Of a stretch of 64,000 nucleotides of DNA, positions 31,614 to 40,268 are shown in pieces. Below the pieces are notes generated by a model. That model saw only the letters and a program-made list of their open reading frames with translations. It made no database searches and was not told the DNA's origin. The position numbers and the translations under genes were made by a program. This DNA comes from Candidatus Aenigmatarchaeota archaeon (GTDB taxonomy: Archaea; Aenigmatarchaeota; Aenigmatarchaeia; GW2011-AR5): NCBI GenBank assembly GCA_016184005.1, contig JACPDL010000003.1, positions 484,859 to 548,858 on the forward strand. The letters run 5' to 3'. The first letter of the stretch is position 1. Each line of letters begins with the position of its first letter.

Positions 31614-32975
31614 TTAAAACAGAAAAGCCCTCGGGTCAATTCTCTCCAAAATTTCCCCTGCATAATTCGTGAGCATCATTTTCTTCACTTCTTTGGCGTC
31701 TTTTGTGTGCGCCAATGCCCAGCCGAGTTTTACATAAGCTGCTTCCGTGGTGCTTGCTATCGGCACAACGCCTGCTTCAAGCAGTCTCCTGCCGGATGAA
31801 TAAACGTTCAGGCCGGCTTTGCCGTAAGCGCACTGGGAAGTCATGCATACAACAACGCCTTTATCAACGGTCCTCTTTATTGCGGCAAGAAAGTCGTCAT
31901 GATGTTTTGTGTAATCGTCGATGACATTCACGGGGGCGTTGCCAAGCCCTGTGCCTTCTATAATGACTCCGCGGAAGCCTGAATTATGAAGGAAGTCGAA
32001 GATCCGGTGGTCAACTCCGGGATATATCTTTACTATAGCCACGCGCCTGTCGAATCTTTCAAGGGCATTTAATTTCCTTGCCTTGTCTCTTCGCTGATAA
32101 TCGTTTCTCAGGTACTCGACGGTGCCGTCAGGAAATGCCTTTGCGTAAGGCAAGACATCGACGCTCCTGAATGAGTCGCGGCGCGAAGAATGCATCTTCT
32201 TTATGTGCAGGCCGTCGAGTATATAGCAGAAATCGTCGTTAACTGATCCGTGCATGCATAGTGCAACGCCTGAAAAATCGCTTTTTGCAATGAACTGGGC
32301 GGCGCACATGAGGTTCATCCATGCGTCGCTGCTGCTGCGGTCGCTGCTGCGCTGGGCACCGACAAAAATCACCGGGATTGACAGGTTCTGCAGCATCAAA
32401 GAGACAGCGGCGGTAGTGAAAATCATTGTATCTGTTCCGTGCGTTACAATTATGCCGTCCGGCTTTGTTTCTTCAATTTCCTGGGCAATTTTTTTCGCAA
32501 GCAATATCCAGTGTTCAGGTTCCATGTCTTCTGAAAACATCTGGAAGACCACGCGCGTGTTAAAATTGGCAATTTTTCCCGCCTCGGGTATTGCGAAAAA
32601 CAACTCCTCAGGCGTGAAAGCAGGATACGCAGCTCCTGTCTTGTAATCAACGCGCGAGGCAAAAGTTCCGCCAGTATGGAGCAGTGTTATCGTGGGTTTT
32701 CCGGGATCCGGCTTGTATTTTCCTGACCCTGCCTTTCTTTTTTCCAGGGTCCTTTTGTCCTGCTGTTTCCTTATATTCATGCCCGGCGCAAAGGCTAAGC
32801 CTATGTTGTAGCCATTGGCAAGTTTCAGCACAATGATGTTTGGGTCTCCGGCACTCTTCGGCATCAGAAAGCCATCGTATTCAGTATTTCCATTTTTGAT
32901 GGAGATTTTCTGCCCTGTTGTGATGTTTTCTTTTTTCAGGATCTTTTGCAGTTCTTGCGAATAGTTCTCAAGCAT
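31614..32975 (-). CDS. gatD: Glutamyl-tRNA(Gln) amidotransferase subunit D
   Basis: 453 residues from MLENYSQELQK; an upstream ATG at 33023 is too close to the divergent gene. N-terminal GatD barrel (~1-80), then L-asparaginase domain with the catalytic threonines ITLLHTGGTFAS and VTHGTDTM and the AIKRTVDKGVVVCMTSQC region. It releases ammonia from glutamine for GatE. Confidence 0.96.
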   Translation of the reverse strand: MLENYSQELQKILKKENITTGQKISIKNGNTEYDGFLMPKSAGDPNIIVLKLANGYNIGLAFAPGMNIRKQQDKRTLEKRKAGSGKYKPDPGKPTITLLHTGGTFASRVDYKTGAAYPAFTPEELFFAIPEAGKIANFNTRVVFQMFSEDMEPEHWILLAKKIAQEIEETKPDGIIVTHGTDTMIFTTAAVSLMLQNLSIPVIFVGAQRSSDRSSSDAWMNLMCAAQFIAKSDFSGVALCMHGSVNDDFCYILDGLHIKKMHSSRRDSFRSVDVLPYAKAFPDGTVEYLRNDYQRRDKARKLNALERFDRRVAIVKIYPGVDHRIFDFLHNSGFRGVIIEGTGLGNAPVNVIDDYTKHHDDFLAAIKRTVDKGVVVCMTSQCAYGKAGLNVYSSGRRLLEAGVVPIASTTEAAYVKLGWALAHTKDAKEVKKMMLTNYAGEILERIDPRAFLF

Positions 32976-33033
32976 AAACACACTGAATAGAGTTATTTTG
33001 AAAATATAAAAGCCGATACCCAACTATTTACGC

Positions 33034-34197
33034 ATGAAATCGAAAAGCAAAACAAGGAAACCGGTAGCGCTGATGGTTGCTCTGATGCTTGTCTTGGTTG
33101 CTATTATAGCTCTTTTTTACAGGTTCGGTTTCAACCTGTCAAACACCGGGTTGCCGGACATTCAGCTGCCTCCCGGGTTCAAGATTGAAGTTTATGCAGA
33201 CGACATCGGGACCAGTTATCTTTCAAGCCCCGGGCCTAATGCTGGGCCGCGCATGATGCTTGTGAAAGATAATGTTCTTTTTGCCAGCGTGCCAAGCGAA
33301 GGGAAAATTGTAGCAATAAAAGACGGGAATGCAGGCAAAAAAGCCGACAGGGCATATACTTTCATTGAGGGCCTGAACACGCCCCATGGAATAGATTTCT
33401 TTGACGGCTGGTTTTATATTGCAGAAGAGAATCGTGCTGTGAGGGTCAGAGAAAAAGGCGGCGTTGCTGACATGAACACGCTGCAAGTGCTTGTTGATGG
33501 CCTGCCGGCAGGCGACCATTTCACGCGAACAATAAAGATTTACAACAACAGCCTGTTCCTGAGCGTGGGATCTTCGTGCAATGTTTGCATTGAATCAGAT
33601 GAGAGGCGCGCGGCGATAACTGTCTGCAATCTTGACGGCACAAACTGCAGGACATTTGCGCGCGGACTGAGGAATGCGGTAGGGTTTGTTTTCCAGGACG
33701 GAAGGATGTATGCAACTGAAAACGGCAGGGACTGGCTTGGGGATGATGCACCGCCTGACGAAATAAACATTGTAGAAGAAGGAAGAAACTATGGCTGGCC
33801 TACATGCTTTGGGAAGAATATCCATGATACAGACTTCGACAAAAATACTTACATCCGCAACCCGTGCATGGAGCCGTTTGAGGCAGAGAGTTTTGCAGAT
33901 TTACAGGCACATTCCGCCCCACTAGGTTTAGCTTTTTACAATGGAGACAGGTTCCCGGAGAAATATCGTGGCGGCCTGTTCGTTGCTTTCCACGGCTCTT
34001 GGAATCGTGACGAGCCAACAGGGTATAAGATCGTTAGCATAGACATGAAGAGCCTCGCTGTCGAGGATTTTGCTACAGGATGGCTTCGAGGCAATACAGT
34101 TCTCGGAAGGCCTGTAGATATAATCGTATGGAACGGCGACATGTACGTATCTGACGACAACGCGGGGAGAATATACAGGATCTATTATCAAGGATGA
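33034..34197 (+). CDS. Membrane-anchored PQQ-type sugar (sorbosone) dehydrogenase
   Basis: 387 residues. N-terminal helix at ~11-30 (VALMVALMLVLVAIIALFY), then a six-bladed beta-propeller with LPPGFKIEVYADD, LNTPHGIDFFDGWFYIAEENR, GLRNAVGFVF, PPDEINIVEEGRNYGWPTC and FHGSWNRDEPTGYKIV. These match the soluble glucose/sorbosone dehydrogenase family, which oxidises sugars with PQQ outside the membrane. Whether this cell has PQQ is unknown; the cysteine pair VGSSCNVCIESDE may be a disulfide. Confidence 0.9.
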   Translation: MKSKSKTRKPVALMVALMLVLVAIIALFYRFGFNLSNTGLPDIQLPPGFKIEVYADDIGTSYLSSPGPNAGPRMMLVKDNVLFASVPSEGKIVAIKDGNAGKKADRAYTFIEGLNTPHGIDFFDGWFYIAEENRAVRVREKGGVADMNTLQVLVDGLPAGDHFTRTIKIYNNSLFLSVGSSCNVCIESDERRAAITVCNLDGTNCRTFARGLRNAVGFVFQDGRMYATENGRDWLGDDAPPDEINIVEEGRNYGWPTCFGKNIHDTDFDKNTYIRNPCMEPFEAESFADLQAHSAPLGLAFYNGDRFPEKYRGGLFVAFHGSWNRDEPTGYKIVSIDMKSLAVEDFATGWLRGNTVLGRPVDIIVWNGDMYVSDDNAGRIYRIYYQG

Positions 34198-34253
34198 CTA
34201 TGTTCTCAAAAAGCGCAGCAGCAGAAGCAGAGGACAATATACTTTACAACTGA

Positions 34254-34275
34254 AGTGGGTTAAGTTGACCTACTT
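34254..34275. repeat. Left 22-bp direct repeat flanking VapBC
   Basis: Reads AGTGGGTTAAGTTG then ACCTACTT and differs by one base from 34901-34922. It overlaps the vapC stop codon and its last codons. Confidence 0.85.
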
Positions 34276-34635
34276 GACAAATTCGACATTTGGCATGCTT
34301 TTGAATTGCATATCGCCTGTAAGGAACTTCAGAGAGTTTTTAAGTGCTAAAATGTAGCCTATGCAGTCTGTCATTGATAAACTGTTTCTTTTGTTTTCCA
34401 GTCTAAATTTGCAAGCCTCGGCTATAACAGTTTCATCAAAATCCACGGCGTGCTGCGCATATGCTGAAAGGAATAAGTCTGCTTTCTCTTGCGAATCCTG
34501 CAGCATCCTGTAGTAAACCTCGAAAAGATTAAGTTTGGTTATTACAAATTCTGCATCGGCATATTCTTGATAACTTTCAGAGCCTTTCAGAATCTCAATT
34601 ATCGCGTAAGAATCGAAGAAAAATCTATTCATCAT
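34270..34635 (-). CDS. vapC: PIN-domain toxin (VapC)
   Basis: 121 residues. FFFDSYAIIEILKG, LNLFEVYYRM, MTDCIGYILAL and FLTGDMQFKSM carry the PIN acidic residues. Paralogous to the VapC at 6262. Two consecutive ATGs (34635, 34632); the gene overlaps vapB by 11 bases. The C-terminus (VEFVK) is read through the flanking repeat. Confidence 0.9.
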   Translation of the reverse strand: MMNRFFFDSYAIIEILKGSESYQEYADAEFVITKLNLFEVYYRMLQDSQEKADLFLSAYAQHAVDFDETVIAEACKFRLENKRNSLSMTDCIGYILALKNSLKFLTGDMQFKSMPNVEFVK

Positions 34636-34852
34636 ACAGTTCTTTCCTGAGTTTGTCCTTGATATCCTGCGCCGGCTCTTTCCATTCTCCTTTCATCATG
34701 CCAAATGTTTTTTTCAGGACATCAGACTTTTTCAGGATTATTATACCAACCTTCTGGCCTTCCTTCAGCTTTTCTTTTTTAATCACTTCGTTAGGTATGA
34801 TTACACCAAAGGAATTTCCCCATTTTCGTATCTTGCTTTCGACTTCTGTCAT
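34625..34852 (-). CDS. vapB: AbrB-type antitoxin (VapB)
   Basis: 75 residues with ESKIRKWGNSFGVIIPNEVIKKEKLKEGQ, the AbrB fold, then a charged tail. The upstream region has TATATATA at 34879-34886 and the palindrome-containing repeat GGTTAAGTTAACC (34905-34917), a likely operator. Confidence 0.9.
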   Translation of the reverse strand: MTEVESKIRKWGNSFGVIIPNEVIKKEKLKEGQKVGIIILKKSDVLKKTFGMMKGEWKEPAQDIKDKLRKELYDE

Positions 34853-34900
34853 ATGAATCAGTTATACATTGTCTAACTATATATAAAAAGCTAACATAGC

Positions 34901-34922
34901 AGTGGGTTAAGTTAACCTACTT
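34901..34922. repeat. Right 22-bp direct repeat flanking VapBC
   Basis: AGTGGGTTAAGTTA then ACCTACTT. Together with 34254-34275 it brackets a 647-bp unit holding only vapBC. The core GGTTAAGTTAACC is itself palindromic. Confidence 0.85.
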
Positions 34923-34964
34923 CTTTAAGAAGTTTTTCGTTATAGCAGTATACAGGGTGGTATG

Positions 34965-35234
34965 ATGAAAACGTACGCTGGAAAGATGCTGCAAGGCTTG
35001 AGAGACATGGGATATAAAATCTGGAACGACCCAATCTGGAGAGACCAGACAGGAGCTGTCGGGATTTATAGCAAAAGTGATGGTAAGTATATTGATGCTG
35101 CTGTAAAAGCAGAAATCAAAGGCGATTATGCAATTGTAACAAAGAGCAGTGGTAAACAAGAGTTAGTGGACCTTAGGCACGTTAAATTAGAAAGCATTGG
35201 AGGAGGTATAACATTTGCCAAAGACAGTAAATGA
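34965..35234 (+). CDS. Unknown small soluble protein
   Basis: 89 residues (MKTYAGKMLQGLRDMG...). Basic and beta-strand-rich in its second half (AIVTKSSGKQELVDLRHV). No family recognised; starts 40 bases after the VapBC flanking repeat. Confidence 0.55.
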   Translation: MKTYAGKMLQGLRDMGYKIWNDPIWRDQTGAVGIYSKSDGKYIDAAVKAEIKGDYAIVTKSSGKQELVDLRHVKLESIGGGITFAKDSK

Positions 35235-35262
35235 TTAACTTTTTACGTGACAAAAAATAAAA

Positions 35263-35706
35263 TCAGTAAACCTCAACTTCTATGTCAGTTATCTCCCTGA
35301 AGCCGCGGTCGCCTGTTATGAATTTCTTGCATTTTGACTGCATGGCTGTTGCCAGATGGAGGCAGTCGAAGTACGTCAATTTCTTCTGTATCTTGCCGCG
35401 GTATTTCGAGCGGAGCAGCCCTGCGAGTCCTGCAATTTCCTCATCAACGCCAATGACCTCTATGTTGGGCAGCGACTGAACGTAAAACAAGATTTCAGCC
35501 GCCTTCGACCTCTTCCTCCGCGAGACGTGAAAGGCAAGCTCCGCAAGAAGAACGGAAGAAACAACGCCGCGGGAATTCCTCAGGTAGGCTTCTGCCTTTT
35601 CTGCAAGCTCCAGGTTGCCAGAAAGCAGGTCCATAAACAGAAATGTGTCAAAATACACCTTAAGAGGAGAAACTACGTTTCTCCCTCTACCCTCTTCCTT
35701 TTGCAT
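35263..35706 (-). CDS. PIN-domain protein (VapC-like)
   Basis: 147 residues. VYFDTFLFMDLLSG, SSVLLAELAFHVSRRK, LTYFDCLHLATAM and KKFITGDRGF give the four acidic PIN positions. It belongs to a different VapC branch from the two above. The cognate AbrB gene lies 97 bases upstream rather than overlapping. The intervening run AAGGGTTTTCTTTTGG-like hairpin region is T/C rich. Confidence 0.85.
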   Translation of the reverse strand: MQKEEGRGRNVVSPLKVYFDTFLFMDLLSGNLELAEKAEAYLRNSRGVVSSVLLAELAFHVSRRKRSKAAEILFYVQSLPNIEVIGVDEEIAGLAGLLRSKYRGKIQKKLTYFDCLHLATAMQSKCKKFITGDRGFREITDIEVEVY

Positions 35707-35802
35707 ACTTTAGACCTTCTCTCCTGTGGAAAACTATCACTTTGATAACCCTCTTTCCCTTTTTCTTTTCCCAAGGGTTTTCTTTTGGAAAAAGAAAAGG
35801 CT

Positions 35803-36018
35803 TTATTCCTTCTTGATCTCCCTTCTGATGTTCTTCAGCGAAAGCTCCTCGCCGGTTTTTTTCAAAGCTTCCAGAGGATCACCGGGCTTCGGCACGAGAA
35901 TAATCCTGCCGCCCTCAAGGCTTGCAAGCACTATAGAGCCGGTTTTCATGCCTGCGGCATCGCGCATGTATTTCGGGATGACAAGCTGGCCTTTGGATGA
36001 AACCCTGATTTCGTGCAT
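35803..36018 (-). CDS. AbrB-family antitoxin
   Basis: 71 residues: HEIRVSSKGQLVIPKYMRDAAGMKTGS is the AbrB DNA-binding hairpin, then a C-terminal charged tail. Pairs with the PIN protein at 35263. A TAATTAATAAAA promoter-like run lies just upstream (36035-36050). Confidence 0.88.
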   Translation of the reverse strand: MHEIRVSSKGQLVIPKYMRDAAGMKTGSIVLASLEGGRIILVPKPGDPLEALKKTGEELSLKNIRREIKKE

Positions 36019-36202
36019 TGCTTTCACTTTTCTTACTTTTATTAATTAAGTAAGAATCCTATTATTTAAAGCTTACTTCTACTCCGATGAAAGGCAAGAA
36101 TTAGCCATGCAGGCAGTGAGAATCCTATCTCGCAGAGCAGAGAAATCATAAAATACTGGAAAAGGTATCTTGCTACGCTCGAAAAGCAAGATAGTGATTG
36201 AA

Positions 36203-36397
36203 ATGTTATACCTTACAGGCAATGTGAAGCGGATAGAAGACTCCGAAACGAACAGGACTTTTGTTAGAGACGAGAATGGAGACTACTACGAGGAGCTTGA
36301 GGGCCCTCTGGACAGGAAATACTTCAGGAAGCTGGAAATACCGCTGATAGTCCGCAGGGACATCATGGAAGGCGTGAAAGGGGAGCTATTGATTTAG
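36203..36397 (+). CDS. Unknown small protein
   Basis: 64 residues from ATG 36203 (MLYLTGNVKRIEDSETN...). Charged and beta-rich, no recognised domain. The 175-base stretch before it (36028-36202) holds no gene I can support, only a short inverted repeat ATCTTGCTACGCTCGAAAAG-CAAGAT beside the start. Confidence 0.55.
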   Translation: MLYLTGNVKRIEDSETNRTFVRDENGDYYEELEGPLDRKYFRKLEIPLIVRRDIMEGVKGELLI

Positions 36398-36406
36398 GTG
36401 ATTGGC

Positions 36407-36865
36407 ATGTCTTATAAAACTTATCTCATGGAAGCTGTTGGCAGAATTCAAAGGGATTTCGGAGACTATACCCCATCTGCTTTCCCTGCACAATTACTTG
36501 GTGATCCGGGCATATCGGATCAAACAGCATATCAAATGGCCAAATTCTGGAGAGATGTCACTACTAACAATTATAGAGCTGGTGATAGAGCAGCTGAAAA
36601 TGGTAAAACAACTGCTAAAAGTGAAAGTCCAGATAATGAAAGACTTCACCTGAAGTTTGAGTTTACACCAGACGGTTATAGAGTAATCAACACCAGAACA
36701 GGCGGCATCGAAACTGTGTATTCAATTGGAAATGGTGGCGGATTTGGCTATGACGGTCGTAGAAAAGACGCTTTCCTAATCGGCGGAAGAAGCGAAATAG
36801 GTGGTATACCTCAAGTAACCAAGCAGATATATGAGAATCTACACGATCACGATCTCAGACGTTAA
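36407..36865 (+). CDS. Unknown soluble protein
   Basis: 152 residues from MSYKTYLMEAVGRIQRD. Glycine-rich centre (YSIGNGGGFGYDG) and polar termini. No motif recognised. AT-rich codons. Starts 9 bases after the previous stop. Confidence 0.6.
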   Translation: MSYKTYLMEAVGRIQRDFGDYTPSAFPAQLLGDPGISDQTAYQMAKFWRDVTTNNYRAGDRAAENGKTTAKSESPDNERLHLKFEFTPDGYRVINTRTGGIETVYSIGNGGGFGYDGRRKDAFLIGGRSEIGGIPQVTKQIYENLHDHDLRR

Positions 36866-36952
36866 CAAACAAGATGCCTCTAGTAACTTGTCACTCTTAA
36901 GTAGCGAAATCTATATATACCCTCATGTAGTATAAGATACTTAGTGATTTAG

Positions 36953-37534
36953 ATGCCTAGAGCCTACAACAGTATATTCTCGCCAACAGGAATTTTTACT
37001 GCCGTGCCTGGCGGAAACAAAGCTGTCTTCATCCCAGAGGGTGAGGCTAAACAAAAAGGTTATAGCGGCAGAATACCTGTACCTAACGCAGTCATTAGTC
37101 CTGTAGAAAAATTGATTGATGGTTGGAAAGAATACTTTGGCGTTAAAAAGAAAAAAGCAGGTCCAGAAGAGATAAAGCCGCCTGAACTTCGTTCTAGATA
37201 TAATGTTGGCTTTGATGACGAATCTGTTAAATCTGAATTTTATAAAAGAATGGAGTTTTACCGCGATTTAGGAAAAAAAGGCATTTCAATTGAGCGCACA
37301 AGATATTCAGACGATCAACTTGGATTTGCAAAAGGCAGAAAAATCTATGTTAAAGAGGGCCTTTCTGAAGATGCTGAAACAGCGGTGGTTGCTCATGAAT
37401 TAGGCCATTTGATGGGAGAAGATTCAGAAGAGGGTGCTTACACAATAGGTTGCAAAGCCCTTGAACATTTTGGCCTTTTCAAAGCTGCATCTGAATTAAG
37501 AAAAATTGAGAACGGAGATTCAAGACTTAATTAA
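36953..37534 (+). CDS. Small HExxH protein, possible metallopeptidase
   Basis: 193 residues. TAVVAHELGHLMGEDSEEGAYTIG contains HELGH with a Glu-rich stretch seven residues on, a good gluzincin-type zinc site. The N-terminal ~80 residues are different and lysine-rich (VKKKKAGPEEIKPPE). No signal peptide. A promoter (CTATATATA, 36910-36918) precedes it. Confidence 0.7.
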   Translation: MPRAYNSIFSPTGIFTAVPGGNKAVFIPEGEAKQKGYSGRIPVPNAVISPVEKLIDGWKEYFGVKKKKAGPEEIKPPELRSRYNVGFDDESVKSEFYKRMEFYRDLGKKGISIERTRYSDDQLGFAKGRKIYVKEGLSEDAETAVVAHELGHLMGEDSEEGAYTIGCKALEHFGLFKAASELRKIENGDSRLN

Positions 37535-37575
37535 TTCTCTAAATCTTTTTATTCCGCTTTTGCTAATTATTTGAT

Positions 37576-38199
37576 ATGGCTTTCGAAGACATTGGCCAAT
37601 TAATATTTGTCCAACTCCTACAAATGACGGACTATCCTGGCTCGCCTTTCACTGGTGATATCGCGCGCGACCTTATAATGTTCCTTCTAGTTCCTAGCGT
37701 CTTTATCATTCTTGTTGTCTACATGATGGTAGGAAGGGTTCTTCCACCCGACGCTAGATACAACAAACTAAGGGTTCTTCTTGGCGCCACGACTTACCTG
37801 TTTATAATAGCGGGCGGATACTATAGAACGTTTGCATTGCTTGCAGGACCATACTTCATTTTCCTGATTTTCGTGCTTGGTATATTGTTTTTCTTCATTG
37901 AACACTTTGGAAGAAGAGGGCATGAATTAAGATCTTCATATGGTGGCAGAGGCAATGGCAGCCATTCGGCATCTACAACGAGTATTCCGCACTACGAGAA
38001 CATGGGTTTCATAGAACTCAACAAAACAAAAAAGAGGATACAGGCAAGACTGGCAGATGTAACACATGAGATCAGGGAAGCTGAAGCAGGTAAGGTAGAA
38101 GAAGACTTGACATACCTGAGAAAAGAACGGGTGTCTTTGCAGCAAGAACTGAGAGAAGTCGAGAGGCAATTAAATCTGGGAAAAAGGATGGGTTTCTAG
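37576..38199 (+). CDS. Membrane protein with C-terminal coiled coil
   Basis: 207 residues. Three to four helices within 1-115 (LIMFLLVPSVFIILVVYMMV, YLFIIAGGYYRTFALLA and FLIFVLGILFFFIEHF), then a Gly/Ser linker and a charged coiled coil (~140-205, NKTKKRIQARLADVTHEI). First gene of the forward membrane-protein block before the pilus motor genes; possibly a membrane anchor for the assembly machine. Confidence 0.75.
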   Translation: MAFEDIGQLIFVQLLQMTDYPGSPFTGDIARDLIMFLLVPSVFIILVVYMMVGRVLPPDARYNKLRVLLGATTYLFIIAGGYYRTFALLAGPYFIFLIFVLGILFFFIEHFGRRGHELRSSYGGRGNGSHSASTTSIPHYENMGFIELNKTKKRIQARLADVTHEIREAEAGKVEEDLTYLRKERVSLQQELREVERQLNLGKRMGF

Positions 38200-38200
38200 A

Positions 38201-38671
38201 ATGGCGCTAGATTTCATAGACCCTGCAGTAATTCCCTTTCTTTCTACGTTCCTGTTCGTCTTTGCGGTGGTCTTCGGCCTGCTGAGCATTGCAAAAGGCA
38301 AGGATGACAAGGTACTGTTCAAGAACAGCGTCAACGTAATCATAGCAGTTGTCTTTGCAGCTTTTTCTGTAACTTATGAGCCGCTTGTAACAGCATTACA
38401 ACAAGTCATACCTTTTGCTGCAGCGTTGTTGCTTGTGCTATTCTTTTTTGTCTTCCTCAAAAGACTTTTTGGAAGCAAGCCGGGCCAGCATTTCGACGCG
38501 CTGCCGTTTTTAGTCGTGATAGGCTTCCTTTTGCTGCTGATAGGCCTTTTCTGGGATAGTCTAGGGCTTTCAGTACCGGGCATGTCTTCATCCAACATGA
38601 TGTGGCTCATAGGCATAATTATAGTCATAATGATCTTTTTTGCAGCGTACAAGCACTCGCCCGGTCCCTAG
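38201..38671 (+). CDS. Four-helix membrane protein, paralogue 1
   Basis: 156 residues, starting one base after the previous gene. Pattern FLSTFLFVFAVVFGLLSIAKG...NVIIAVVFAAFSV shares layout with the next two genes: helix with FxFAxxFGLL, a polar loop, then a helix, a P/A-rich turn and two more helices. Confidence 0.75.
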   Translation: MALDFIDPAVIPFLSTFLFVFAVVFGLLSIAKGKDDKVLFKNSVNVIIAVVFAAFSVTYEPLVTALQQVIPFAAALLLVLFFFVFLKRLFGSKPGQHFDALPFLVVIGFLLLLIGLFWDSLGLSVPGMSSSNMMWLIGIIIVIMIFFAAYKHSPGP

Positions 38672-38755
38672 TAATTCATGTGTAATGCTGTTGCGTTTCA
38701 GATAAAGTATAAAAACAAGGAAAGTAATAGAAAATAAGTAAAAGAGTGAAACAAA

Positions 38756-39238
38756 ATGGTTGACATATCTGCATTTTTAGGACCTGAGTTCTACGGCTTC
38801 ATACTGCCTTTCCTATTCACGTTTGCAATAGTTTACGGGCTTCTGACAAAGGCAAGTATGTTTGGAGCAAAAAGCGATCGCATCAATGCTATACTAGCGC
38901 TTGTCATGGGTTTCTTTGTAACGGCTGTCGGCGGGCCGACCCTTGCTGCATTCTTTACAAACCTATTCGGCGGGGCTTCAATGTTCCTTGGAGGCATCCT
39001 GGTTGTTATATTGCTGGTTACGCTGGTTAGGGGTGAATCCCAGACAAAGAATCTGGCTGTCATTGTAATTACCGTGCTGATTGGCGCTTTCCTGTTCCTG
39101 AGCTCAAGCAGCGCAACCGGCTTCATCGGCATCGCTGTAGATTCAACAACAGCAACGTTGGCTTTCGCCTTGGTAGTTATTCTGATTGCTATTTATTACA
39201 TCACAAGGCCTGAAGCTACTTCAGCCAAGAAAGATTGA
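38756..39238 (+). CDS. Four-helix membrane protein, paralogue 2
   Basis: 160 residues. FILPFLFTFAIVYGLLTKASMFG, AILALVMGFFVTAVGGPTLA, FLGGILVVILLVTLVRG. Shares FxFTFAxxxGLLxKxxxFG and the VGGPTLAAFF-like loop with paralogue 3. No catalytic motif. Confidence 0.78.
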   Translation: MVDISAFLGPEFYGFILPFLFTFAIVYGLLTKASMFGAKSDRINAILALVMGFFVTAVGGPTLAAFFTNLFGGASMFLGGILVVILLVTLVRGESQTKNLAVIVITVLIGAFLFLSSSSATGFIGIAVDSTTATLAFALVVILIAIYYITRPEATSAKKD

Positions 39239-39265
39239 CGGCTTATTTTCCTTTGAGGCTTAATC

Positions 39266-39730
39266 ATGGTAAATCCGTTCGAGGCGCTTGTAACAAACCT
39301 GAATGGGCTCGGCTTCTTCGGCTTCCTGCTCCCCTGGATATTCACATTCGCCGTGCTTTTCGGGTTGCTTCTCAAGTCAAAGGCCTTTGGCGAGAACAAA
39401 AGGATCATTGGGGTTATCTCGCTTGTCGTGGCCTTCTTTGTCGTAGGCTTCGGGGGGCCGGCAATTGCAGTGTTCTTTTCCAGCCTGTTCGGATTGGCTG
39501 CTGTAGTGCTTGCAGGCATACTTGTGATAGCACTGTTCCTGGCAATGTCAGGTACAGACATCAGCAAAATAGCTGATAACAAGGCAGTGGCTTATGCAAT
39601 AGTCGGCATCGGCATAGTGGTTTTCTTCACAGCGGCTGGGGCGCTGGGCATACAGCTCAGCGAAAGCAGCGTGTCAATAATCTTCATGCTGCTCATACTC
39701 ATAGTGGCAATAGCATTTATTACTAAGTGA
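39266..39730 (+). CDS. Four-helix membrane protein, paralogue 3
   Basis: 154 residues. FLLPWIFTFAVLFGLLLKSKAFG, VVAFFVVGFGGPAIAVFF and VLAGILVIALFLAMSG align directly with paralogue 2. Three tandem paralogues with near-identical layout suggest a hetero-oligomeric membrane complex associated with the pilus cluster. Confidence 0.78.
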   Translation: MVNPFEALVTNLNGLGFFGFLLPWIFTFAVLFGLLLKSKAFGENKRIIGVISLVVAFFVVGFGGPAIAVFFSSLFGLAAVVLAGILVIALFLAMSGTDISKIADNKAVAYAIVGIGIVVFFTAAGALGIQLSESSVSIIFMLLILIVAIAFITK

Positions 39731-39801
39731 AATAGTTCCTTACAATAGCCTATAACAAGCTATAGATACTTATAAATAAATTAGCTGACATACAATTATA
39801 C

Positions 39802-40020
39802 ATGCCAACAACGATACAGGTTTCAGATACTGTCAAGAAAAAATTGGAAAACTTTAGGCTTTTCAGCAGAGAAACTTACAATGACGTAATAGAACGTCTT
39901 ATTGAAGATTCTATGGAACTTAGTGAAAAGTCCAAAGAGGAGATCGAAGTTGCAAGAAAAGAGGTAAAACAAGGCCGCTTTAAGACACACGAACAGCTGA
40001 AGAAAGAGATGAAATTCTGA
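39802..40020 (+). CDS. Ribbon-helix-helix-type antitoxin (RelB-like)
   Basis: 72 residues: TTIQVSDTVKKKLENFRLF then NDVIERLIEDS is a short RHH-like DNA-binding segment, followed by a charged helix and tail. Overlaps the RelE-type gene by one base (TGATG). Confidence 0.82.
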   Translation: MPTTIQVSDTVKKKLENFRLFSRETYNDVIERLIEDSMELSEKSKEEIEVARKEVKQGRFKTHEQLKKEMKF

Positions 40021-40265
40021 TGGCTTTTAAGATAGTTTGGCCAGAAAGTGCAATAAAACAGCTTCAAAAACTCGAAAGGCCGATAGCAAACAGAGTTTTT
40101 GCGAAAGTGGACGAACTAAAAGAAAACCCGCATCGCTTTTTAACAAAAGTAGTAGGTTCTGAATGCTTTCGACTAAGAATTGGCGATTACAGAGTACTTG
40201 TTGATATTGACAAATCAACTATAACTGTTCTAAAGATAGGCCACAGAAAGAACATCTATAACTAA
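40020..40265 (+). CDS. RelE/ParE-family toxin
   Basis: 81 residues: VWPESAIKQLQKLERPIANRVFAKVDEL, FRLRIGDYRVLVDID and VLKIGHRKNIY are RelE-family signatures. Expected to cleave ribosome-bound mRNA or otherwise act on the ribosome, held in check by the preceding antitoxin. Confidence 0.9.
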   Translation: MAFKIVWPESAIKQLQKLERPIANRVFAKVDELKENPHRFLTKVVGSECFRLRIGDYRVLVDIDKSTITVLKIGHRKNIYN

Positions 40266-40268
40266 TTA

